A stretch of DNA of 64,000 nt, taken from positions 18,592,337 through 18,656,336 of the forward strand of contig CM076649.1 in NCBI GenBank assembly GCA_038496675.1. The letters are read 5' to 3'. This document shows positions 46,661 through 58,905 of the stretch, one piece after another. Below the pieces are notes generated by a model. It saw only the letters and a program-made list of their open reading frames with translations, was not told the origin of the DNA and ran no database searches. The DNA is from Rachycentron canadum. Its lineage: Eukaryota > Chordata > Actinopteri > Carangiformes > Rachycentridae. A program made the position numbers and the translations under genes. The first letter of the stretch is position 1; each line of letters starts with the position of its first letter.

Positions 46661-49239
46661 GGCCACCAGGCTTTGCAGGAAGCTGTCAGAGGAGATTGGT
46701 GTGGATGATTCTGTATCCTCTCTTCAATCAGGCTTTATAAACGGCCTTCATCTAATCTGCTTTGTTTATTTTCCTTTTTTTTTATTTTTTAATGTAATTT
46801 TTCCTTTCATTATTGTTCTAGTTTGTTTTGTTTTTATGTTTGTTTTTTTTTCTGTACGGTGGCTCTGAGAGGTCAACACAGTGCAACAAGAGAAATTCAC
46901 ATCCGAAAATTTGACAGCACATGCCCTGCAAATACTCACAACACAACAGAGGCGTTTTCATTGGATTATAATATAATTTCATTGTGTTATAAAACAAGAC
47001 ATCCATGCAAAAAAAAAAAAAAAGTGATGAACCCAGGCTGGGACGTGCTGGATGTGCATGGATGCATTATAATACACTTGCACTTGTTGTTCGATGCTTT
47101 AAAACATCACAAAGTCACAAATAATTCAACGATATGTTTGGCAGGTTTACCACCATTTTGTGTCCCTGGAGACAAATATTTTGTGTTGTGACTCACATTT
47201 GTTGTCAAATTGATGACGATATTTCTGAATTTGCATCTGTTTTTTTGAGCGCGTTGACCTCTCAGGGCCACCATAGTTCTGTTATTACTGATCAATATTA
47301 TTATTTACTGTATGTATTTATTATTTATTATTATTATTACAAAATGAGATGATATCTTTCTCATTTATTTACATTTTGACAACAGCCTGACTGAGCAGGC
47401 CAGAAGCAGACAACACAATGTAAATTATGAAGTGCTCATCACAGCAAAATGAAAGCTACGGTGAGTGGTGGTGTTTAAAACCTGCCACGTTCTTTTAGGT
47501 TTTACATAAAAAGCATAATCTGTGTCTGTGACAAGAACAGCGACTGTCAGTGTAAAATGTGGAGACTAATATTACCACAGGAATAAATTGGGAGCTCAGA
47601 ATGTGGCGCTGAATTAGACTCTTCATGCAAACATAACCTGTGTTTGTTCAGATTTTGAAAGCCACTTCAACAAACATACAGATTTTGTGTTTACATGAGT
47701 TTTACTGTGACTGAAGTTTCTGAATTTTCTTTTTAAAGCTTGCGCCACCTCTGTTCAACATGCTGCTGGAGTCTGTAATAAAGAAGGCACAGTTCAAACA
47801 CGATGTAGAAATGACAGAATTTTCATTAATTTCACGGCAAAAAGGACAAAAAAAAGCAACAAAAAAAAAACTCTTGCAGCCGTAGGAATTATGACCGGAG
47901 CAGAGGAGGACTCAGGAGCTGTATTTACGGAGCGTTGTGGTGGATGGACCAGTCCACAAACATTGAATTTTAATGAAGGAGACTGATTTCCAATTGACTT
48001 TTTTTAAACCATCACCACAATCTTCTATGAAATGTTGATCACTGTAACTACACAGGGATCTTTATCTACAGCGAACCAATTCAGTTCAGTGCCTAAACTT
48101 AACCAGACACAGCGTCGTCAAATCTTAAACCTGATTTAAATTTGGTGGGCATAGAGCGATCACGTCAATCAGTTTTAGTTGGATTTGCATCATGCCAGCT
48201 GTGAATTGTAATGTGAAGCCATTCCCCATAAAATTATTTTTGACCTTTTCATTTACCATTTGCAATCTATGTGATAGCAGTGCTCACACATCGCCCTTGT
48301 GAAACAGCATAAACTGCACACATGGTGTAGCCCAGCTTACTAGCACTATTGCAGTGGCCTGCGTTCTTTCAGAAGTTCCTCTTTGCATGTTCTTGAACGT
48401 ATAATAGTAAACTCATTATTTCTGGATGACAGTGTGTAACAAGCCCTGCACAACAATCAGTTACCCACCAGCCTCTCTGACATGTTCCACCCTGCCTTTG
48501 TGTCTCTAACAACGATGGAAGCAAACCTATGTTCCTGCAGTTTATTTTAGCCCAGTGGGCATCATAAATGTAAACAGCACATACTGCATGTAGAGCTTAT
48601 TAAATCACTTCCCTGAAACATACATGGCGAGTAATACAGCACTAACTGCAGATACACACTTGCTACACAATTACAAGCACTGCACATTTCTCCAGAGGAG
48701 GAGCTTTTGCTTTATGAAAGAACAGCATTAACTGAGTTGTTTTGTTGTTGTTTTTTTTTCAAATGTGTTATATAATTATTTAGTTATTAGTCATTTGACA
48801 CATAATTTACCCAAGGTGTGTTGCTCCTCAAGTGACTAACAAATAGAACAATTAAACAGATCATATCTACATTAGTTATAATAAATGATTCAAGGTGTCA
48901 GACTCTTTAATATTTCATAGGTAAAGACACTGCCTGCAGCTTACTGCTGAAATGACTGTGTATGCTAATATGACAAAGTTTCCTCTGTGCTGTACATTAT
49001 TTAATATTTAATAGAATTTTAATTCATGCATTTGAATATTCATTAAATAGGGATCATATATCTTTTTTTGTCTCTGAGCTTTATACACCTGAGGATTGTT
49101 TGCTGAGCACACTTGCTTTTTTTTCCCTTGTTACATGATTTATACTCATACGCACAATCTCTCCTGGGAACTGCCCAGCATGATCAAATTTGCGTTTGCT
49201 GTTAGTCATTGGCCGGCTACACTGCTGTGCTCAAGAACA

Positions 49240-49275
49240 GTGTGTGTGTGTGTATGTGTGTGTGTGTGTGTGTAT
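49240..49275 (+). repeat. TG microsatellite
   Basis: (TG)n interrupted once by TATG. Confidence 0.95.
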
Positions 49276-50350
49276 AGATCGAATCAGTTCATAAGCATCC
49301 TCTGCTGAAGTAAGAGTATCCGCCGAGCATCTCGCATTTTTGATATTCATCGCATCGCAGGCTTTGTTTTATGGAGCCCAGGAAAGATATTATTGCTGAG
49401 GTAACAACTGAATAAACACTGTACAATAGGCTGCTTTGCAAGTACAGTCACCTGCAGATATAGGAAATGCCAAAAATAAAAACATACAATAAAGAAGACC
49501 GAGAATCATGAATGTTTACTTTATTACCAGTGGGAAAGTCACATATTACAGCAGCATAAAAGACATGCATGGATACATTTATATATATACACATATATGT
49601 ATGATGTGTGTGTATATATTATATATAATAATAATACCCTAATAGGAGGACTAATTAGGACTACTTAACATTAATACTGACATTAATACTAATACCACTG
49701 CTTCTAATCTTGCTACTATTACTTCTACCACAGATATTAGTACTATTTTTTTTATTATATAGCACTTTGTATATATATATACAACAACACAATGAAATTT
49801 GTTACACTCTATTAATTGAGCTACTTTTTAAAGAGAAAAACTTAATGTTGACGCTTTATACAGTCTTGTGCGGAAGAAAGTGAGTGTTTTTAAACTAGTT
49901 GTCAGTTGGTCTCCCAAACACAATGGAGCTGAAATGGAATTCATTTGTGACGCTCAAAACGTTGCGAAATTCAATTTGAAATAAACATTTGAAAAATAAA
50001 CAGCAATGAGTCTCCCCAAACAGAGTTTAATCCTCAAACCGCATTATGAAGTGTTTTCTTATTTGTGCTGTTTACACAATGCAGTGCCAATTAAAACAAC
50101 TGACAGTGAGGTCTGTGGGTTGATCTCAGTAACCGGGACATTGTTTCTGGAAAGAGCTGATGCTTTTCGAGCGCCATTTTTTGAACGGCACAAGAAAAAC
50201 TGTCTTGTTGAAGGTTCTCCCTGAGGTTTATCATTTCTTGTCTATGTGGGAGAGCAACACATTGATTGTATTGATGTCAGGCTACCGTTTGTTTTGTACC
50301 AAGACCTTCACACAACCCACAGAAGGATGTATTATTTTGATTGGTCAGTC

Positions 50351-50353
<3 letters not shown>

Positions 50354-50382
<29 letters not shown>
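50354..50382 (+). repeat. TG microsatellite
   Basis: Uninterrupted (TG)14. Confidence 0.95.
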
Positions 50383-50386
<4 letters not shown>

Positions 50387-51201
50387 TGTCCTTGCAGTTA
50401 AATGTGTAACCCACATGGCTATAAACAGGATGAATTTAAACATCAAATGACTCCAACCATTAGGAATTGTGATATGTCCATTATATATAGTGCATCTTGG
50501 TGACATGCAGCATTTAGGTCACAGTCTAGCTTTGCAGAAAACACTTCCACTTTCAGGTAACACAAAATATTAAATAAATAAAGTGTATTGTTGTGGCCGA
50601 CATTTCTGTCTAATCAAAAGTGAAAGCACGCCAAAATGAAAAAGTTCAATAAAACGTATCAGAAGCATTCATTGTTGTGCTGAACCAAAGTAGTTCATGG
50701 AGATGGGAAAAAGCTCGAGTTGGTAATGAGCGCATGTTTATTAAAAGTACTAATGATCATAATGGAATCAACTCTTTTACATGAGAATAAAAATATTTTC
50801 ATGCATATCAGAGAAAAAGCTCACAACAATGACATTGGGTTTCCAACTGAGACTGACAAATCACACAGGTGCCAAAACTGAGTGGGACCATTTTATAATT
50901 TGGTTTAATAATGTAATTTCTAAATTAAAAGGCATGCCCCCCCAAAAAAAATAAGATAATTTATTTCTTTGTAACTACATTATTCGCCTATTTAGTTTGG
51001 CTTTTATTCTCTCTACTTTTACTCAACCAGTGGGTGTGAATTGGACCCTCGCTGTTAAAAGGCATTCCATATATCAGTGTCCTGACTATAGAAAATGAAT
51101 ATTTCCAACCCAGTGAACTACTTATGTGCTGCGACAGAACTATCTATTCCAATAGTTACAAGGAAGCGTGAAAGGTACGTGCAGACTTTCCCTGTTCGTC
51201 G

Positions 51202-51255
51202 AAGACTTCATAAATGGATCCAAGGTGACGACCTTGGATCCATTTATGAAGTCTT
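51202..51255. repeat. Perfect 25-bp-arm palindrome with 4-base spacer
   Basis: The left arm 51202-51226 and right arm 51231-51255 are exact reverse complements (the inner part reads GGATCCAAGGT-gacg-ACCTTGGATCC). Weaker complementarity continues outside (CCTGT at 51191-51195 against ACAGG at 51265-51269). A C-rich tract follows at 51283-51313. Because of the symmetry, both strands encode the same short peptide string, an artefact of the palindrome. Confidence 0.95.
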
Positions 51256-54200
51256 GACGTCCTCACAGGTTTGCCCAGACTGACCCCCACCCCCCACCCC
51301 CCCGACCCCCACAAAACATCTGCATAAGATTTTTGAGGGCAGTTTGTTACATGAGAGTTTATGAGGTGGTGCGAGGGAGTTGATGAAAACCTGATTTCAC
51401 AAAGTGGACTCATTTAGGTGCTTCTCAACCCAGTTTCCTCCTAATTTATGCTGAGCCTTGCTCTATAAATGCATATACTGTCACCTGAAATTGGACGAGA
51501 GATTTCTTCTTTTTTTTCTTTTTTTTTTTTGTTTTCTTTTGAAATTGTCACTTGTCAGAATGAAAACTGCTCTTTGACAGACCAAAGCAGCTCTGCTGTG
51601 AAAACGAGCCGGAGAGTGGGAGCAGGCAAGATGAATGGGAAGCTGATATCCTCTTATTTGTAACCCTTGCCTGTCAGTTTAGGCACATTTTGGCTCGCTG
51701 CATACCTTATTTTTAGATGATTCTCTGACAAAGACCACACGGTGATATAGCTGACAGGAATACACACAGATACACTGATTGACCTGATTTAACATTTTAC
51801 ACTTATAGATAGATGGTAACTGTGGGCTATTATACACAACCAGACACTGGGGTGGAGGTCTAGAAAGTGATCAGGATTCCAGTGGGCAAGCAAAATGACA
51901 ACAGGTTTTTGTTTCACTATCTTCAAATAAAAAATGAGCCCAGTTAGGGAACATTATGTTCAGGAGCGACAATCCAATTAGTAATCACGGCCATCTTCTA
52001 AATACCAATTAGACAGATCTAAAATTTAGCACTAATTTAAGATGAAGTTAAGGTTGTGAGTTGGGGAGTGACATAGTATGGCAACAACTCCACTGCTGTC
52101 ATTAAACATGCCACAGAAATCAACTAAATATCTGCCCCATGAATGAAACTATTATCAGTTACACCATGATCACAACATTATCAAGGCTAAGGAGTTGTTA
52201 TGCACCCAAACAAAAAGCCTGGGTGGAAATTTAGTGACTATGAGTTTTGCGAGTATTTTTGATATGGAAATTGTACAAATATCAGTGTGGCTGCCTTAGG
52301 GTTTGTTGCCAGCTTCTCTTGTTTAGCTCACACCGAGGTTTATTTTAATTAACTTCTGAGTAGCATGAACAATACAGGATTTTTGAGCTAGATATATCGG
52401 TATTAGTCAGTTAAATACAAAATAAATCTGATGAACATAAACCCAAAATGTTGTTACGAGTCCTTTCATTTTATTCATTTATTTTATGAGATGCACAGAG
52501 GTTGGGATATTGTGTGGCTGAAAAATTCAAGCTCTCATTGCTCTCTGGACAAATTTATGTATGTAATAATGACAAATCACCTAAATTATCCCAAATCTGG
52601 TTTATATGTTAATACATCTGCAATAAGCTCATATGAGCAACTGTATCCATCTGGGTCTATGTTTAAGTGTTTTAAGTGTCATCTGGGTCTATGTTTTCAA
52701 AGTCAACCTGAATCAAAGTGGTTTGTCTGTCTGTCTTTCTGTCCCCAACTTGTAAACTGTGTTGCAGCATTTCACAATATTTTCAGACAGTGTCACAAGT
52801 GCAGTAAATGCACAAAGTATTCATCTAAAATGCTCAGTGAGCAGCTTAGCTGCAGCTCTAGTCAGTGGCGGTGAGCACACTAATGCTGAGACAGACACAT
52901 AGCTGGGGGAACTGTGCAGCCATTTAGCCATGTGTCACCCCAAGACTGGATTCACTAAGTGAGTCATTGCCTGCCCTGAGCAGGACACAGTATGCTCTTG
53001 ACCACTGCAAGCCGACTGTCATCAAAATAGGACAAACTGCTGAAGTCATGGCAAAGGGCTGCAGATGCTGACATTTAAAAACAAGGTTACAACAATATTT
53101 CTATTATCCTCTTATGCTAATGAACAATTCTATTTATGCGCTCATTTTTTTTAAACTGCAATGTAACTGCGCTCAACCCTGTTATCATGAAAATGCCTGT
53201 TTAGATTTATAAATTTAATTGTAGTCAAATAAATGAAATTTGTCTCTAAAGGTCAGTAGAACAACAGAACCATTCAGGCAATATACTACATAGTGCAAGG
53301 CTACAATCCTACGTTGTACACCACAGCATACATTTTTCTAGTTGTGCAACACATAACACTAAGAGATATATAAAGCTATCCATATGCACGTATACACAAC
53401 AAAGGGCAACAAAGGACAAACTGTGGCATTTTATAACAAGTGCAACTGTGCAAAATGTACATCTCTGGATTTAACAGGTAACAAAAGGGAGCAGAGTCAG
53501 TCAGAGTCAAGCGGAGTTCAGTCGGTACCATGAGCTGGACGAACATTATGAATGACTCATTTGGGACTTTTCTTTTGTTATGACATTGTAAAAAGTTTAA
53601 AGACTCTGAGGTCAGGATTAAACTTATGTATTATGCATTAATCAAACTCATTAACTAAACTCATTGCATTATGCACTGAGTTGCTCCAGCAGATTTCTAT
53701 TGGTGCTGATGGACAGAATTGATATAGTGAGTTATTGGGACTGACAGATAGATGACTTTAGGCCTAATTATGACATTTGATTAAAGAGATCTCTGTGGAG
53801 GTGTTGGCAGTGAAAATGCTGCTCCATTTGGCCTGAATGTAAATTATGAAGAGGCTGCGCGCTTGATAAGATAAACTCCAGGGTTAAATTGATGCGCAGC
53901 GCCATGATTCACACGTCTGAGGTGCCCACACAAAAACGATAACTATCTGATGTGATATCAAACATGTGAAAGTACAGGTTCAGTAACAGGCAGTCATTTC
54001 CTGTTTGTGTTGGTGAAGAGTTATGAGTAAGAGGGGGATCATTACCTCTACTTCAAAACATACTTTGAAAGTAATGAAGTCAGATGGCACTATCTTAATA
54101 CATTACGTTATTGATGGCAACAGATGGCACTCCTTAGCATATCAAAGAGTCCCTCCTCTGCCAGTGTGCTCGGTTATTATTTGTGTTTGTATTGGCTATG

Positions 54201-57200
54201 AAGATTTTTATTCTGCAGTTACGGAATTTGTGTTGAATTTAGCTTTTTCTCAAAGAAAATCTTCCTCAATTAATGCAAAGCAAAGTCCAAAGTAAAGAAA
54301 CAGAGGAGTGGGCCTTTTCATGGCAGATGCTCTGACTTGTGATCGCAGGAAGGCCACAGGAGTAATTACAAGCACTGATGAAGGCTGCATGGTGCATGCT
54401 GGATCATTTACATGTCCTACTGTGACACTTAAATAGAACAGGAACCATAGTTAATGCTGTTAGTTGCACATGGGAGAGTGATGCAAACAAGCAGAGGTGA
54501 TGATGCAGTTGCTGAAAATGTGTGAGTGTGTGTGAGTGTGTAGAACGAATGAATGTGTAAGGCATTGGGGCTATCTTTTTAATTGCATTTTAGCTTTTTG
54601 AAATACACATGTATTATTTACGGGACTTTACTGGAGGACTGCTGTCAGCAAATAGTGAATTGGCTTCACTTCCTCTTCACAATTAGTCACATGGCACTGT
54701 GCCTCGTTTCCTCAGCTAGTGACCGAGCATTATAATCCCGTTTTGATGAAAGAGTTGGTAACTGTTAGCTGTGGCCCACACTGAGGGATAAATGCATCTC
54801 TTTGTGCGGCTGCTGCAGAAAGTGTTGGCTTAAGTGTTTTGAAACTTGGCAGCAGTGATTAGAATTGGACACACACCTGTACAATGTAATGCAATCCAGT
54901 GTAATGATCAGGTTTGTTTCAGAGGTGTTGAATTATGATGGCGGGGCTCAGCGTTTGAAACTGTACAAACAACAAATGTTTACACAACTCAAATCAAAAT
55001 ATGCTATTAGGATATATTAGATGTTCAGATGTAATTTTCATTAATCATTGCCCCACAAAATAAAAAAAAAAAAAAAACAACAAACACTTTTTACATTTAT
55101 CATCTGTGAAAAGTTTGTTTCTGTTGGAGCTGCTAACCAAGTGTTAATAAGTAGCAATTAACAACAACCTAATATGTTTTCCTGCTCATTTGACATTTAA
55201 AATCAAACTGATACACACTGGTATCAAACAAATAAGGATTAAGATTTTTTAACTCTTTCACCAGGCAGGGAAATATGGCTCAAATAAACCTGACGCAGCT
55301 CCACAGCTCTTAATTGCTGAATGAAGCTAACTCACTGTTAGCTTGCTGGTCTCAGGAAGGACAACGTGATATAAAGGACTACAAAACCCGATGTACTTTG
55401 AAGTCCTACCAAACATTTTACAAGGAATACCATTATGTTTTTATAAATCTCCTTTTTTTTTTTTTTTTGCACCCTTTGTTGTGCTGCCACTAGTTTCCTT
55501 TCATTTCTGCAGGCTAAAAAAATGAAAAAACTTTCTTAAGGTGATCCATCACAGCGAGTATGATGTCAGCTCTTGTTTATATGAGATTATTGTTGGTTGG
55601 TAGTGTTGTGAAGACTTTCCAAATCATTCTGCATTTACAGCTGCATCTCCATACAATCATAACTTAACCATGACAGCAACCGAAGCTGGCAGGATGTTTA
55701 CTGTGATGGATGGCATGTCTCAGGCAAGTTCAGATTCCACAAATGAACTTTAAAAATGTTGTGAAATAAATGAAAACCTGTTACCGGGTGGAAAGAAATT
55801 TCAAAAATGGGGGGAAAAAATCTGCAGCGTCCTTCAGGCGAACTGAATGTAGTCTGCCTGAACATGTTTACTGATGATATTTTCTTCAGTCAGTTCTCTG
55901 GTTTACGTTTGTTGACTAACTAAAGTGTGCGTGTGGCATCTGTCATCGCAGCGATGCTCCTGGATGTTGCAATAACTGCCATCCAGAATGATGCACTCCT
56001 AATGTGTCTCCATAATCATGCCCATTGCCCGTGAAGGACATTCCTTAGGTTGACGTGCATGTCAGATGGCCTTATATGTCAAGGTCTCTTCTAGTAGCGC
56101 TGCCCCAATCTCCTCAGGCCATTTTACAGCGACAGGGTGAACGCTGACCTCTGTCATTCCACTGAGTGAGCAGCCTGCGGTCAGCCTGTCGGTGCCAGGC
56201 CAGCTGAGCCATGCTGCTAGGCAGACTCTGTGGCCCTTTGCCCCCGAGTCAGTGTCCGTGCACACCTCCAAACTGGTCCAGCTGTCCCCTCTTCATTATG
56301 GGCTGATTAGGAGTAGATTACTGTTAGGTGGGTTTGATCATCTAATCCACAGCACTGCTTAAGGAGGCAACTGCATCTCAATGAAAGCTGGTCACATTTC
56401 AGTAAATTTGCACCTCATAGTGTGACCTCAGATCTCCACAATTTAAACTATTTGATTCACTGAGTTTTTTTTTTTTTTTTCTCATCATTTTAAACGCTGT
56501 TCTCTGGCCTATTAAAGGTTTCATTAGTGTTGAGATCTGCTTGATGACAGTATTAGTGAGAGCTCAGTTGCAGCCCATGAAATTGAGGAGCTTGTCAAGC
56601 TAACCTGGAGCAGGCGTCTCTAGGTGCACTCACCTGCTCTTCCTCAGGAGGAGTAATTATGTCAAGATGGGGGGGAGGGGGGCATCCCCAGATGGCCTCT
56701 GAGCCAAGCCCCTGCTAATTGGCAGTGTTAGGGATTCAGAGCAGGTTCAAGAGAAAGCTATCTCCTCTCCTCTCTTCACTGCCCCTACATCTTTGTTTGG
56801 CTTTGTTTTCCTTTGTCAACTCTTGCTTTTTGATATGCATATCAATACATGTTTTATTCATGGCCTTTTGGAGTAAAATCAGTCAAGATCACCCCGCTGT
56901 TGTCTGTAAGCACAAGAAGTGTTTGCCACGAGCATTTGTGGATGGGGTTGCCATTTCAAAGCCAATTTTGTGACGCCGCCTCACTCTCATGCAACCCAAA
57001 GAAATGAATGATTTATGTGACTGTCACTTTGAGGGTGCTGAACAACTGCAGCTGTACATCCCACACCATTCTCTTAGTTTTCCGACAGCTTGTAGGGTTT
57101 TTTAATGAGACAGCGATGCTAATTGAGTGGCTGGAAAAGAACACTGATGAGACGTTCCCGGCACAGATTGAGCAGGACAGGAGGGGAGAGGGTGAGCTGA

Positions 57201-58620
57201 CTGGGTTTTGCTCCCCACATCCCAGCGGACACAGGTACTGGACTAGTTTCACCAGAGCAGAGATTACAGATCAGCCATAACGCTAAAGACGTGACGAATA
57301 ATTTACATTTTCTTTCCTTCCAATCATGTCAGTGTTTATTAAATTTCAGAATCCTACCATGGTCGAGCCCATATCTGTGAAATCAGTGTGTGTGTGACTG
57401 TTACACTGCATCATGTAAACTAATTCAGAGTTTCCCTAATTTTCTTATCATCAGATAGGCCACAAGCTGAACATATACTTATGTTTTGTGTAGCTAATAG
57501 GACTCCATGGACATTTTTTTGTTTCTTTCTTGTGTTTGTTAACAGTGATGCCATCTTTTGTGAGTGGTGCTGAACTGGTGGCAGAAAGTGACTGCGTAAA
57601 GTGTCAATTTCCAACATAAGATTATAGCTAAACCTGCCACCTACTCCATTTATTTTATTGGTTTGCCAGCAGAGGACATGTTAAATAAGGTGAACAATGA
57701 GGGAACAAAGTTTGATCCACGGATGATGGTATGAATGCGGCGCCGAGGCTTTGGCCTAAAGTAATTGTCATATCAAGGATATAAACATATTCCCCATCCA
57801 TTAATTAAATGCTTGTATAAACACTGAGTAATGTTAGAGCTAAACTGTCGATGAGCAATTTGGTCTTGTTTACATATTACTTGTACTCACATGTTAATGT
57901 TGCTATTGTTGGTCAATGGGTTTTTCCATTATGAAATATCCTACTGAGGATGTCAGCTTTGTTGTTGCTACTGTTGCTACTAATTTATTAACTGCATCAT
58001 TGATTTTCCCTTGGTGTGTGATAAACAGCGGAGATTTCTTTAGTCCAATCAGTCCATTAAAACACTACAACCATAAACATCTGCAATTAGCTTCACAAGA
58101 ATTTATAGAAATCAAGTTAATCTCTTTTTTTTTTTTTTTTTTTGTATTTTTATTGTGACATTTAATGACCTTTTTTTCCTTATTCTGGGAAGCTCTTACC
58201 TGTTTGACTTCTTCTGTTTTTGCTGTTTTTCTGTCACCACATCTGCAGTGACAAAACTGTGACGTCCACTCCAAAAATAGGATAATTGACACATCAATTG
58301 ACACTTGTGTAACAGATGCCCCCAAAACATCTTACGCTGGAGTTACAACTCTAAAATTTATGACAAAGGAGAAAACTAGTGCGAATATGTTCACAATGTC
58401 TGGGTGGTAAAATGGGTGGTAGGTAAACTGGACTATTATATGGGAGACTTCTGTTTGTTTCCTATTTCCTAATGACATTCTCTCATTTAATGTAAGTGGT
58501 TATTATTTTAACCATGATTACAAAGGTTGCCCAACCTTGAGAGTTAGTGACATTATTTTTTGCTTGTTTTGTTGTTGCCAAGAGTTCAGAAGATCAGAAG
58601 ACTGACACTCGTCTAAATTG
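51256..58620 (+). other. Intron 2 sequence with candidate regulatory blocks
   Basis: No exon or named repeat was recognised. Blocks with unique, less AT-biased texture lie at 53760-53930 (TAATTA and TGATAAGATAA), 56050-56280 (GC-richer, several CpGs) and 57720-57870. A 32-bp tandem duplication lies at 52648-52696. Homopolymer runs occur at 51508-51530, 55050-55078, 55450-55468, 56465-56481 and 58126-58144. Confidence 0.4.
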
Positions 58621-58905
58621 TTTAACTTAGCAAAGAGTGGAAACAGAGGCAAACAGCTGGACATCTGATTGGCTCTGCCAAAGATAACAACAGTTAATTA
58701 ACAAGTTATATCTTGTTTGTTTAAAAGCTGAGGTCGAAAATTCAGTATTTTTGAGGCTGACGTTTGGGATATTAGTTAAATGCAGGTAGGAGTTTGGCAG
58801 ATAAGTGTTAGTATAAAAGCAGGGAAAACAGCCTGGCTCTGTCCAAAAGTTAAAAACAAGAAATACATCTACCAGCCAGCGCCAGCAAAACTCACCAAAC
58901 TTATT
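58621..58905 (+). repeat. Two head-to-tail partial copies of family A
   Basis: 58637-58725 has 'tggaaacagaggcaaacag', 'ttggctctgccaaagataac' and 'aacaagttatatcttgtttg'. 58819-58905 repeats the earlier blocks: 'agcagggaaaacagcctgg', 'ctctgtccaaaagtt' and 'catctaccagccagcgcc'. Both point the same way. Confidence 0.65.

Larger units (their letters stand above)
46661..51200 (+). other. Intron 2 sequence with several microsatellites
   Basis: T-rich low complexity at 46760-46855, A-run at 47010-47024, TTA-rich at 47300-47340, TG repeat at 49240-49275, TA-rich tract at 49578-49636, ACT/AAT triplet-like text at 49660-49750, and TG repeat at 50354-50382. No exon was recognised. Confidence 0.5.

Noticed and set aside
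51156..51413. Matching peptide string on both strands (LHKWIQG...LGSIYEV)
   Set aside because: It is produced entirely by the 51.2 kb palindrome, so it is not evidence of a protein.
52431..52874. 147-codon Cys/Ser-rich open frame
   Set aside because: It includes a 32-bp tandem duplication, and cysteine spacing matches no known fold. It is likely chance.
57008..57280. 90-codon frame with an acidic, helix-like segment, considered as an exon
   Set aside because: No flanking splice sites in the right order and no family match. An opposing frame of similar length exists on the other strand.
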